Source of the DNA: Labyrinthula sp. Ha
Lineage: Eukaryota; Sar; Bigyra; Labyrinthulida; Labyrinthulaceae
NCBI GenBank assembly: GCA_015227615.1
Contig: JAALGZ010000002.1
Coordinates: 620,001 to 684,000, forward strand
Reading direction: 5' to 3'
DNA: 64,000 bases
Shown here piece by piece: positions 21,804 through 33,526 of the stretch. A model generated the notes under the pieces. That model was not told the origin of the DNA, did no database searches, and was given only the letters and a program-made list of their open reading frames with translations. Each line of letters begins with the position of its first letter. The first letter of the stretch is position 1. The translations under genes were made by a program, and so were the position numbers.

Positions 21804-24800
21804 TGTTTAGATTCAATCTTTCTTTTATATTCTCTATGCTACGTGGCATCAACTTCTTCAGATCCGTTAAGTTTGCAAAATAGAGACTCTTTAGGCAGAA
21901 AAATTAAACAATTTGAGAAATAATTGACAGCATCATTTCTAAGTTTATACCTGGACCTTTATATCAGTTGAATAAATGCAAGTAACTCGTGAGAGGATAG
22001 AAGGAAGACTTTTTTGCTTAAGATCATGTCTCTGCTTGTTGGTAGTCTTGTTCATCAAAAACATTTTTTTTCATGCAAACTACATTCACAGCACTCTTTC
22101 CTTAGACGGATTACTAATCCAAAAAGTGAGCACCAGAGGAATTGAGAAGCTATAGTTAATTTATTAGAGAATTAGCGAAGAAGTAATAGTTGAAGGGTCA
22201 TATGGTGTAAAAACCTAAGTAAGCCAACTTACCCTCTTCAAGGTAAACAAACTCCGCAAAGCAACTACAAGATTTTAATGACAAATTATTACTAAACTAG
22301 GAAGAATCTTTCCATATATTTAAATAATTACATCCTCTGTTAGGCAAACTAGTTATGGACTATAAGATGTTTCTCTAGGACAGGTAACAGAAAATGCTGG
22401 ATGATATATCTAGGAGACTTCTGCCTTTATGAGTTGACTTAAGCACAAAAGTTACTAGAAATTTACAAAATAGTAGCAACAAGCAGTAATGAGAAACTAG
22501 GATTAAATAAAGTAGCTAAACACTTGGAGAACTGATTTATTTAGTTTGTTTCTTTAATCAGACAAAACTTGAAGCAGTCAACTGTTCTAGCATTCAACTA
22601 AGAATGCATATTCATTTATTGATGATATTCTTATATTATTTAAGAATATTTTATTATTGATGAGTGTTAATATTTACAATACGATTTTGCTTACTATTGA
22701 CAGCCACATTATATTCAATACCAATACAGAAACATTGAATATAAACCAAAATGCGAAGCATTTTCGTGTTAACCAGAATCAAAATAGGAATAATTTGATT
22801 ATATATAGTTGTTAGCAGCAGATTTGCACAAATGTATACAGAAAATAATACTCTATAGGTTTAGGTTCTTTCTCTCTACCCACGTTAAAAAATAAAGCAG
22901 CTATGAACTTATAAGGATAAATACAAAAATTTAGGCTGGTGTAATCAGCGCCCATGTTGGAATAAAAACCAACATTTTCCAAAATTTATCAAAATTATCC
23001 TGAAAAAAGCTTAAAACATACACTCTAGTGTGCCTTCAAAAAGTACAAGATTCGTCAACCAAAATTTGTATGAAAAGGCACAACATATGGGTAATTGAAA
23101 AGAGGTAGAATATAGAACATTAGCAAAAACCACTTTTGTAGTCATAGATACGAAATAACAGAAGGCAGAGAAATGCTCTTTCTAAGTTCAAACTCACTTA
23201 AGACACTAGGGCTATTTTATTAAAAAGATGATCTGTAGAGCAGAACTTGCAACAAAATAAGTCAGAATGTCCAGTGAAGTACCTATAAGTACAAGAAAAA
23301 AAGACAATACAAATATAAAAAAATGAGATAGAATAACTTCGATGCAAAAGATATTAGAAAAACTTACAAGATAATGTAGAGTTTCTCAACATAAAACAGC
23401 AAAGCACCATGTTGACAAGAGTTAAGAGTGGCATGTGGTACCACTGGAGTAAAACCTAAAGATATCTTGAAACTTTGCTCCAACAAAAGAATAACAAGTG
23501 ATTCCTGAGGTGAATAGTATTTACAAAGAATAATTGGAGCATCATCATAAATTCAGAGATTTAACATCCAAACCCAAATTACACAATAGCAATTAAACTT
23601 AAAATGGCAAGATATCTTAAAGATTTTGAAGTACCTAAAGAAGAAGAAAGCTACAAGCAGAAATAGATCAAGAAGACAGTTCTATAATCCGTGTTGATGT
23701 TACGAATGTCTCTGTATTAGGGCATTAATATCATTTTCATATACGAAAAGCTATACTCGAAAGATGAAAGTCTCTTCATTCGCGAAAGGGCTATATATAT
23801 TGCTTCAGTGGTAAAGCGCACCACAAGTGTGTGTTAAAGAATCGGTTAAGAAATCTGCACAAGCCTGGTTTGGAAATGTTAATCAATTTAGTAAGAAGTA
23901 CTCTATTAGGTGCAGTGAAGTAACTGCATTTAACCCAATCCTGTTTCCAACTGCGGAGGTGCAGTATTCACAGGACACAGATGTTAAAGAGAGTACTGAA
24001 GAGTATGGATACCGAATGAATAACAACATTATGTTATTAATCGATATTAAGTAGATGTGTAACTCTAGTCCATAATGATACATAGTTTTTTCAAGGAAAT
24101 ATTTAAAACTACCAGCTTGTCCTCTGAGAATAACTTATCCGTATCATATAATGATTACAGGAATAGTTAGAGATAATCTTAGACCCAGGGAATCGAACAA
24201 ATAGAAAGCAAGTGTCCAAGGGGTAAGTAATTCTGTACCCTCTTTTTAATTTTTTCTGAGCACCATAGTGAAAAAGATAGCGAAGATTACTTAAGCATCT
24301 TTTACCTAATGAAACCAATATGGCAGACATGACCGTCACAGAATATATATACCAGTTTTTTATGGTTGTACAGAGCGGGTATAGGTTGTACTAAATTCTG
24401 AAATTTTGTAGTTGAGAATGTTCTAATAAAGCGTACCGAAAACCGTAGTTATTAGAATACAAATATCAATGGAATAAATAGATGAATACCTGAGAAATCT
24501 ATAAACATGCTGATAAATTAATTCCAGTGCGAAGGATTTGAGCGGCTATTTCGCAAGGAGATATCTTTGAATTTTATTATAATATCAACACAATGCATCG
24601 GAGCCAAAGGCTAGTTTAAAACTGTGGTGATAGTTCTAATTAACAGTAAAATAATCGTGAATCAATTCTTAGAAATAAAATAAGAGATATTGCTTTCGAC
24701 AGAAAAAAATATTTTGATGGAGTTCCAAACCTTTGGATAATTATTGAATATCCGTGACATAGATGAAGATACGATACCTCGAAAAATAAAAGAGTCTTAT

Positions 24801-27800
24801 ATACGGCAAGAAAATACATTTCTTATGTATTCTCACCTCGCGGGAATATATCATACATTCATACAAACTATGGTACAATCTTTAATTTTATAAGATTTCA
24901 GTAATTAAATATTCTCACGAATTAAAGAAATGACTTAATATTCAATAAAGGAATGCATCTAAGCAAATAGACATAAATTACTGGAACTGAATTCTACATA
25001 TATAAAACATATAATTATTTGAATAGTTGTTCAACAAAAAATGATATTTAAAGATCTATTTGTAATGAGCGAATAACTTCAATAAACATGTATAGTTAGA
25101 CAAGTAATTGTCCGTATCGTCTATATGTATATGATGATAAGTATATTAAATTAAATTAACTGAAAGAGCTTGAAAAGAGCTTGAAAATGATATAAGTAAC
25201 GTCTTCTAACTCCCAGTAGTTGTTGAGATATTGATGTTTTATGATCTGTTGTTTCCGGTGCTTATGTATTAGTAAAAATGTATTATGTAAAATTGCACCA
25301 ATTGTGCGGTAATGTAATATTGTATTATAACTATGTAAAGTGTAAACAGTCAGTATGGAGAGAGTCGTAAACTCGACTGCTTAGTGTCTGACTTGTATAT
25401 TTAGTCCTCAAGGTTCAACAAGCATCCGGCAACTCAGTAAAATATCAGCAAAAAAAGTGCTTGCACACATGAAATTAATAGAATGCGTACTGAAGAAAAA
25501 ATATCCAAAACCTTCAGAAGAAAAAAATAAAAGTTAAATATAGAAATATGCAATTTCCCACCTACATTTTATATCCAGAATGTTCGACCCAGAATGGTAT
25601 CTCGAAAGTAAAACATAATAGACGACAATATATCTAGGTGGCTAAATCTTTGATCAATGTCATTATACATGGTTCATACATATAAATTAAGAAAATATCG
25701 TCTGGAACAACTAATAAATAAAATGACACCAGAAAAATCGACACTTATTTTTTAGTATGCACCTAGATGTGATACAATGATTGCAGCATTCGTGGATATC
25801 ACGCTCAAATTAAAACATATATGGATTTTCCTCTTCTCTGTAAAAAAAGTATAATAAGGAAGCACACCTATACATCATTAATACATCCAAAGTGTACTGC
25901 TATAGCTAAACAGTATTCAGGCGTGAAAAAAATTATTTCTGTATCACCAGCAATCTTGCTGCCACAAGATTTTCTTAATGAGAAAGGATTTGAAGAAACG
26001 TATTCCAGAAACCCAAATTATTTTTTTTCTCTGTATGAAGAATGGATCCTAGTTAACCATAATTCCTTATTTTCTCCCATATCTATAGATTAAAACTAAT
26101 ATTCTTCTTCCTTTTGTTAATGAGTTACTGACCCGCATCATCCCTTCCCATGGCGAAAGAATTATAACCAAACCTTTAAAGAGTCTGCTGTTATCAAATA
26201 TACATTGAAGTATAATCCAGAAACCATTTGTACTTAACCTGTTATTAATGTCTCCACTCTTCACAGTCATTTCATTAGATATCGGCTCTAACTCTGACCT
26301 GAATATGTATATTTTATTATCTTTTTTTTTTCGCTTTAGTTGTCTAGTTAGATTATGTTTGGGGGGGTAGAAGATCTGGGAAAGAAACATGAATGGATAT
26401 TTGCACAAACTCAACAAATATAAACCTATCCTCTGAACAAACACTTAGCATTTGGAAATAGCATGAAACTCTCAAAGACAAGTAACACAGGATATAAAGT
26501 GTGCTAAATCAAACCAGGCTCGAAGAAAACACACATCAGTATAACTGACAAGGTTGAAACACTTCAAATATACAGTTTAATGCTAGTAACTCTTTATATG
26601 AGATGAAGGGCATATATTTAGAGGGTGAACGACGGTTAATCTTTTGGTGTAAAGTTTAAAGAATCCGATTATTTCCTAATAGCTGTTTGACAGTTACATG
26701 ATGAATAATGGTTATCAAGTAGTACATGATTGCGGACAATAATTTTCTTCTTGAGAAGGTAGCCCAAGCAAACTATCATAGAGTTACTAAGCAACCGAAA
26801 CAATAATATTTGTACTTTTCAACAATTCTTTAAATTTGAATACCAAGATGTGGCTACTACCATTCCTAACTTCTCTAGTAAAATGCCGAAGATGCATACC
26901 CTATTGTCATAAGAGCGCTAATTCATATCCTGCTCAAGTAAAATTATTGTAGCTGCTTTAGTATTGAGTCATGGTATATACATATACGCCCTGGTGGATA
27001 CAATAGATTATTCTTCGCTTCTAACGCCAACTAAACCGAAAGTTTATTATTGTTATCCAGACTTATTGTTGCGTATGAGAGGACCTGGTTGAGTTGGTGG
27101 ATTTTTTCGTACAAAGTTAGTCATATTAAACTTTTGTCTCGTGCACAGTGAAATGGGCAGCTTCATGTAGTTCAAGAGTGAAATATAGCCTAGTTCAAAA
27201 AATGAACTATACTGCGGAAAAGTATAGCTTATTGTCCTATTTAGAGAATATTTAAGTAAAAGATTCCAGTATTTTAAATAATTGTTCCTATTCTTTGGTT
27301 TTTTTTCTGCAAAGATCTCATCATAGAATGTATAAGTTAAATTCAGCATACAATGAATAAATTCTATTCCTTTGATCAAATTTCAATAATTTCGTACATT
27401 TTCTTCATTCTAATCAATAAAATAAAATCGTAACTTTCTTAACATGGAGAAGTTACTCTAACCAACTCATTCGATTCATCTCTTACCTATTAGATCTTTA
27501 GCAAACGGATGCACAATGCTCTATTTATCTAGGCTTTATTCAAAATAGTGGAACCTTTTATTGCATATTAAGAAGACATTTCCGAAGAGGATATGTCATA
27601 ACTTTTACATGAGTCTCCATCAAGTTCTGTAAGATTCTCAGGGAATAAAAAAAACTGAATAAATACTATGTACTATTAGTTGTAGTAGGAAAACTCTAAT
27701 AAAATCAGTAAAAAATAAACCAGTTGACAATATGAAAGCCGCTTAATCAACATGGCTAACTATTATCTTGTATTCCTGATTTTAAAGAAATATAACCACA

Positions 27801-30800
27801 CTTTGGCTCAATTACCTGTTTATTACACTAACCATCTTTCCAAAATTTTTAACAATTTAAGGGTTCGCTAAGTTTGAATTCTGTTACATACAGAGTAGGG
27901 CACATGCCCCTATCAGCAATATATGAGTTATTTCTGAAAAAATTTTGGAAATTCATTAAAAATTATATGATAATATTTCGAGGATTTTTCAACAACTTTA
28001 AAACGAAGCATCGGAAAATTAAGTAAGCAATGCTTTTGAACGTTTCGAAACTTAGTTTGGGTAAGAAAGAGAATCAGAATTCATAATTCCGAATTAGGAG
28101 AAACTCCTAGCATCAAGCTTTATGTACTGATGCTTCAGTTCTATTCCAAATTTGATCATTCATAACAGCTATATATACTCGATTTCCTTCATGTATAAGC
28201 TATGTATCTATTCTTTAAAGACTCTAATCTCATTAAGATCTTTCTTCATCGTGGAAATAGAAAACAACAACCTGCCTGGAAAATATTAGTTAAAGATGAA
28301 AAAGCTTAAACATAAATACTGGATTCTATGACCCTTTCAAGAAACAATTGTAGTAATCAACTTAAAGAATATTAGGTTTGGTTAAAAGATTATAGCTTAA
28401 AGCAAGTGTAAGCAGACACAACATGTTGAATAATATATTATGTGGATTATTCCTATGGTAAGAATATAAAATGCAAGATGTCCAAACTTAGTAATCTCAG
28501 AAGTCATTCGGATTTCCGTACCTGGATTCTGGAACCTAGTCTTCGGACTAAATATTTTTTTTCGTTCAGACTAGCTGGTCTCTGTACTTGTGGTCTTATT
28601 TTTAAATTAATATAGAAGTAATGTGATTTCATTGTATAATGTTTCCTTTTGCTAATTGACTAATTAAATGTTGTCTTCAAAGATGGACCCAAGGAGACAT
28701 AATACGTTATAAAGAGCATAAATAACGAAATATATCTAAGAAATTATTATATAGAACCAAGAATATCACTGACTCATGAAAGTAGCAATCAAAATTGGAG
28801 AGTGGTTAGAAAGTTACCCAAATAGCAAGTCATTAGCTTTCATATTGATACTTTCTTGGTCTCAAAATCCTTGGGTACTGTAATCATTAACAGTAAATAT
28901 TTGACTATTTCTCAATGAGATCCCTTCATTCTATTTAAGGTTTTGTTCATTAGAAATAGTATTGAAAGAAAGAGGATATTTATTTTGCCAGAGTAATATA
29001 GAACAAAACTCTAAATGCCCCTCAATCACCATTATAAGCAACCTCCACACATTTCGAATGGAACATCACATTGCCCTCTTATGTTTCATTTCTAAGAGTG
29101 TCTTACCTTTTGTAGTATCGATTAATGTTATCGGAGGTATTCCCTGAGCACATATATGCCATTAACTACAAGTAACTTAGCCATCTGCTAAGAGTTGATT
29201 TACCTATGTCTCATATCGTCCTTATTCCTTTCTATGGGTGACTCTTATTCTCAACGATTATCTTTTCCAGAGCATTTCTCATTTAACTGCATCGCAGATA
29301 TAGTAGTAGCGCCCTTGCCCTTAGATATATAGGAAGAATACAAACTTCGTACTCGACAACTGAAGTAACCTAGGCAATTATTACTTTAATATTTACTAAT
29401 TTGGGCACTGAGATCTCTGTTAGTTTCAGACGGTGCAATTTGTGATCACAGTCCAAATATTTCTAATTAATTTTGAAGAAGATGCTGAACATTGACATGA
29501 TATTCTCAATTTCTTTTATAAACTAACAAGAACTGGTGATAAAAAGCATTTGCTCAGGTCATCAGAGCTTCTCAGCAGTAGTCATAGATGACTAAGCATA
29601 TCTGTTAAACAAAGTTTATAATAATTCGTTTCTTAAAAGACTCGGGTGGCGTTAATAGATTCTTAAATGTTGTATTTTCCTCGAAAGCTTGGATAACCAG
29701 TTCTTTCAACTTGGTGAAAATATTTTACCCAGAGACTAAAATAGAGGCAGCTTAACTAGTTAAAAACCAATTTCATCCCATATATAGTTCATAAGGGAAA
29801 ATGAAATATGAAATATTAAAAACGTCATTTAGTAGGGAGAGCAAGGTAGTCCTTTCAGCTAGACAATATCAACGCGTGCTTCTGACAGCGAAGTAGCAAA
29901 TCCAGTGCAGCATCTGAATGTTACCCAGCTTCTAGCTATTTTGAAAATTGGTAACACTGAGAGTTTAGCACTACCACGTAAAAAAACACGTCATTGGAGG
30001 AGAACCATGCTGAATGAGAACTGACAAGATCTTCTTCAAGATAACTGAATAATTCCAAAAAGATGATATGGAGCTAAAGGAATATTTGATCAACAGTAGC
30101 TTGAGTAGTGGACCCCTATATGCTTCTATTCGGCTAGCGGGATTTAGGAACCCTCCAGCAGTCCAACTGTTAAGACTTCAGTAAACCCTATTCCCGGTTT
30201 TTGTGCATAGACTGAATGCTTCTAACGAGGTATGGTTGCTTCAGATTAAGTAGAGAGCAAAATACAGCCAGGTGAAAAAAATAATAATCCAATTCATTCT
30301 CAGTGTGGGCACAAATTGAAGAGTGCTTACTACTGGCTACATTTTCAGAGCTTCCACCTTTTCTGAGTGAGCCCGTAGTTCTTCATGTTTAACTTTTTAA
30401 GATATGCACAGTTTGAACCATTGTTATCAGAGCCATTTTCAAGATTAATGAAGAGAAACAACTTGTTGTATTAATTGAGATGCCAACCTATCACAATTCT
30501 TTCCGCAAAAAGGTGTCTTGTATCATTATTAGGGATAGGGTTTGGTTCATGTTAGTTTGTTGTATGTTTCTTTTCTCAAAAGTTCATGTCTTAGTTGACA
30601 AACTAAACAAGCACTGACTACATAATACCCAAACGTACATATAAACCAACAACTACGTATCAACAATTTACCAATGGTTTTTTCCTTAATATTTCTTGTT
30701 GATAATCATTAATTTTTACAAACTTCTTTGATTGACCATTTGTAATTGTTTGATAACCAAAATAAAGGCAGAATCATCTCATAAAAATCAAAATCCAAAA

Positions 30801-31641
30801 CTTCCTACTGAAAATCATGACTAGATGAAGAATCTCTTGAAATTAGACAAAATTTAGCAGAGTGGATGCCTACCTTGGACTAGTACAAAACTTAGTGTTC
30901 GTAAGCAAATAAGGAGTAATTGCACTCTGTAATATTAGCATCAATTGAATAGTACCAACTCTATTCATCAAAACGCCTTGTCCTTTTCTTAAAGCACTTT
31001 GCTTAGTTACCAAGTTACAACTTACAAGAATCTGTAAGTTAATTGATTTTTCAATTCTAACCGAGCGAAACTAGAAGGATGAGATTTGTTTTCCCTAGAG
31101 AAGTAACATGTCATTAGATTTGCTACCCACTGTTGTTGCTTATCATCCCCGTTACTTCTGTTTAGTACAAAACCTCTCTAAAGAATAACAAATTCTATCA
31201 ATATCATCTTTCAACTTCACTTAACCAATAACAAAACCTTTAAACTCCTTCTGGAACTGGTAATTCAATATTCTCCTTGCTTAACAGAAATATAAACGGC
31301 TGAAATATCGAAAACGTGTTTCTGCTAACTAGAAGCTAGATAAATCCCGGTAAGAAGTTCTGTGGATTCTTGTGCCTTGTTAAACCATTCCCAAGAATAT
31401 TGTCGATTATCCCAGTCTTACCAAAAATATACACTTTTGTTCACAACTTCTAAGTATTACAGGAATATCTCTCTTTGTATTATTCACCGAACTAACTTCA
31501 TAAACTGTGTGTTTTATCGAAAAGTATTCACTTTATTGTTTAACTTCTCATTCTTAATAATCAAAAAATCTGTTTACTTCTATTCAGTGTTTTTTAAACG
31601 TTAAAACTAAATATTGTCAACGAAAAACTGATTAAATAAAT
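21804..31641. other. Gene desert, 9.8 kb, very AT-rich
   Basis: Open frames here are at most about 125 codons, biased to Ile/Tyr/Phe/Lys/Asn, and none shows a motif. Details noted: a D-arm-like string at about 23795-23820, a 200-bp segment bounded by TG...CA with short inverted ends at 25221-25420, a direct repeat of AAAGAGCTTG-like units at about 25160-25185, and a UUCG-type hairpin with a T-run at 28537-28562. I found no tRNA, rRNA or coding domain. Confidence 0.6.
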
Positions 31642-32742
31642 ATGTGTATGACACTTGATGGAGCAACTGGACCAGAAAGTGCACTTTGTGGAGATTTTGG
31701 AACCTGTGTCGATAACGTCTGTGTTTGTGAGAATAACTTTATTCAAAGTCTTGATTGGTTTCTTGTGCTTGGGCCTGATTCTGCTGCAAAGGAAATTCAT
31801 GAAAATTTAACCCAAACAGAAGGAGGTGTGGAGTATGGAGAATTTTACTCAGAGCTTCTTCGCCAAACTCCTTGTTCGAGATATCTTCCTCTGCACTATT
31901 CGATCTTCGCGGCTATCATAACAACTGCTACATGCGCTTTTATATACTCGATGTATTCTAAAAAAACTAGACATTTCAAACAAATACATTTGTGCAGAAG
32001 TATCGCATATTTTTTCATAACACTCGATGGAATTTTGAAAGTATCGCTTCCCGAAGATAGTTTCTACCCATATGATCTTGGACCATCAATCGTAATTGCG
32101 TTCTTGATATTTTTTGTACAAAGTACATTTTACTTGTATTTTCACCAACATTGTAAATATCATATACAAAAAGCAATTGCAATGTATAGTTTACGAGTAA
32201 CTTATTTAGGAGTAGATATGGAAGGATTTTTTCAGAGACAAGTAAAATATTCAGCTTCATTTGAAGTCATTATCTTTGCAGGTTTTTATTTAATTCCCCC
32301 AATTATAATTGAGGTTCTATACGGAAAAAGTGAGTTTGAATTTAAAGATCTTGAAATATCACAGATAATTATAATATTTCAGAATATTTTGGGACTTTTT
32401 TATTTTATTTATATCTTCTTTATCTCAAGAACCCTTTTTTCAGCCTTGCTAACAGATTTGGAAAAACTATTAGAGTTATGGAGTAGTTCTAAAGAAAATA
32501 CTGTTAGTTTACGAGAGGAAACATCCACAAATCAAACAAGTTCCAAAAATAAGAAGATGAAGCTGCAGCAACTGATTAAAAGAGCTAAGTGGACCAGAAG
32601 ACTTTTGACTCTATATTCTGTGTTTTGGATGTTTATCTTTACAATTCCTACTCTGGTACCTGTATTAAGACCTGTTTTTCAATATGTTGCTCCTATGATG
32701 TCTGGTATTTTTTTTCCTATTATTGCTCTGCACATGTACTGA
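31642..32742 (+). CDS. Unrecognised polytopic membrane protein with an EGF-like N-terminal motif
   Basis: A 366-residue protein. Near the start CGDFGTCVDNVCVCENNF reads like an EGF-type Cys module, which should lie outside the cytoplasm. About seven hydrophobic spans follow: roughly 86-106, 115-130, 147-169, 207-226, 243-268, 322-342 and 345-364. A Lys/Ser/Thr-rich loop at about 280-320 is probably cytoplasmic. The last span ends only two residues before the stop. There is no signal peptide before the Cys module, and an in-frame TAA lies three codons upstream, so a short upstream exon may be missing. The architecture of an external Cys-rich module plus several spans suggests a receptor or sensor, but I cannot name the family. 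Confidence 0.75.
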   Translation: MCMTLDGATGPESALCGDFGTCVDNVCVCENNFIQSLDWFLVLGPDSAAKEIHENLTQTEGGVEYGEFYSELLRQTPCSRYLPLHYSIFAAIITTATCAFIYSMYSKKTRHFKQIHLCRSIAYFFITLDGILKVSLPEDSFYPYDLGPSIVIAFLIFFVQSTFYLYFHQHCKYHIQKAIAMYSLRVTYLGVDMEGFFQRQVKYSASFEVIIFAGFYLIPPIIIEVLYGKSEFEFKDLEISQIIIIFQNILGLFYFIYIFFISRTLFSALLTDLEKLLELWSSSKENTVSLREETSTNQTSSKNKKMKLQQLIKRAKWTRRLLTLYSVFWMFIFTIPTLVPVLRPVFQYVAPMMSGIFFPIIALHMY

Positions 32743-32838
32743 AAATTTTTCGATAAATAAAAAATTAACTTAAAGAAGACATAGTAAACACTATACGCTA
32801 ACATACGACTCGCTCTATAACAATTTGAACTAAAATTC

Positions 32839-33480
32839 CTATTTTTTTGAATAATCTTGTTTTTTCAAATGTTCAGCAATTATTTCTTCGGCTCTTTCAA
32901 CATTCAGTATTCCATGCTCATCAATAGCTGGGAGTGGATTTGGATTTGGTTCATTTTTGTAATGCCAAAACTTTTTTGAATCAAGAGTGCTATAGAGTCT
33001 TCTTTGACAGTTCAAAAGAAGGTTATCCCATTTTTTTGGTAGTGAATGCGGTTCTCCAGTTGCTTGAGCATTTTCAATATTTATTCGCCAATTTTCTTCA
33101 AGTTCCTCTTCAGTGATAGGACGATGAAATCTTTCATATTCCTCTGGATCAAAATCTTCTTTCCTTGGATATCTGCCCCACTTCCTTTCATACGGGTCTA
33201 ACCCATCGTTATGTTTAACTTTTACCTCTTTCTGCACATATACTTCCCCTTTCGGTGTTACACCTTCGTCGTCCGAATCCTGCAGTGGATCACATATATA
33301 TGCATCTAGTGGATTCGCACTGTCGTCACTCCAGCTTTTCGCTGCTGCTGCCTCTATCTCAATCTCTTGTTCCTTTGTCAATCTGAATCTATTCAAACTA
33401 AGTCGAGACATATTATCTGCAAGGCTGCTTGGAAGAGATATCTGTTCAAACATGGGTGAATCTTTGAATGATGAGTTCAT
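32839..33480 (-). CDS. Unrecognised acidic 213-residue protein
   Basis: A soluble, charged protein with an acidic segment (WSDDSANPLDAYICDPLQDSDDEG, residues 50-73) and then a stretch rich in Glu, Arg and Trp: YERKWGRYPRKEDFDPEEYERFHRPITEEELEENW. The C-terminal half (WDNLLLNCQRRLYSTLD, FWHYKNEPNPNPLP, RAEEIIAEHLKK) looks helical and conserved in style, but I do not recognise it. It converges on the membrane protein with 96 bp between stops. A CCAATCAG box on the plus strand (33519-33526) lies about 40 bp upstream of the start. Confidence 0.75.
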   Translation of the reverse strand: MNSSFKDSPMFEQISLPSSLADNMSRLSLNRFRLTKEQEIEIEAAAAKSWSDDSANPLDAYICDPLQDSDDEGVTPKGEVYVQKEVKVKHNDGLDPYERKWGRYPRKEDFDPEEYERFHRPITEEELEENWRINIENAQATGEPHSLPKKWDNLLLNCQRRLYSTLDSKKFWHYKNEPNPNPLPAIDEHGILNVERAEEIIAEHLKKQDYSKK

Positions 33481-33518
33481 TTTTGTTTTTATTTATTTTG
33501 TCTAATTACTGTTTTTAT

Positions 33519-33526
33519 CCAATCAG
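33519..33526 (+). promoter_or_regulatory. CCAAT box upstream of the acidic 213-residue protein
   Basis: CCAATCAG, a perfect NF-Y type site, sits 39-46 bp upstream of the start codon at 33480 in reverse orientation. NF-Y sites work in either orientation. Similar CCAAT elements occur 60-100 bp upstream of the HAD gene and the 2OG-oxygenase-like gene in this window. Confidence 0.4.

Noticed and set aside
23790-23865. D-arm-like string (GCTTCAGTGGTAAAGC) resembling a tRNA
   Set aside because: No matching acceptor stem, position 33 is not T in the only possible anticodon loop, and no T-arm box B follows.
23827-24054. 75-codon plus frame with balanced composition
   Set aside because: No ATG start, no motif, and no clear 30-nt intron linking it to further coding sequence.
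24180-24240. Minus-strand GTTCGATTCCC resembling tRNA box B
   Set aside because: No complementary acceptor strand or D-arm lies upstream at tRNA distance.
25821-26444. Overlapping-end frames of 90 (plus) and 125 (minus) codons in the desert
   Set aside because: Amino-acid use follows AT-rich spacer, no motif, no neighbouring exons with plausible splice sites.
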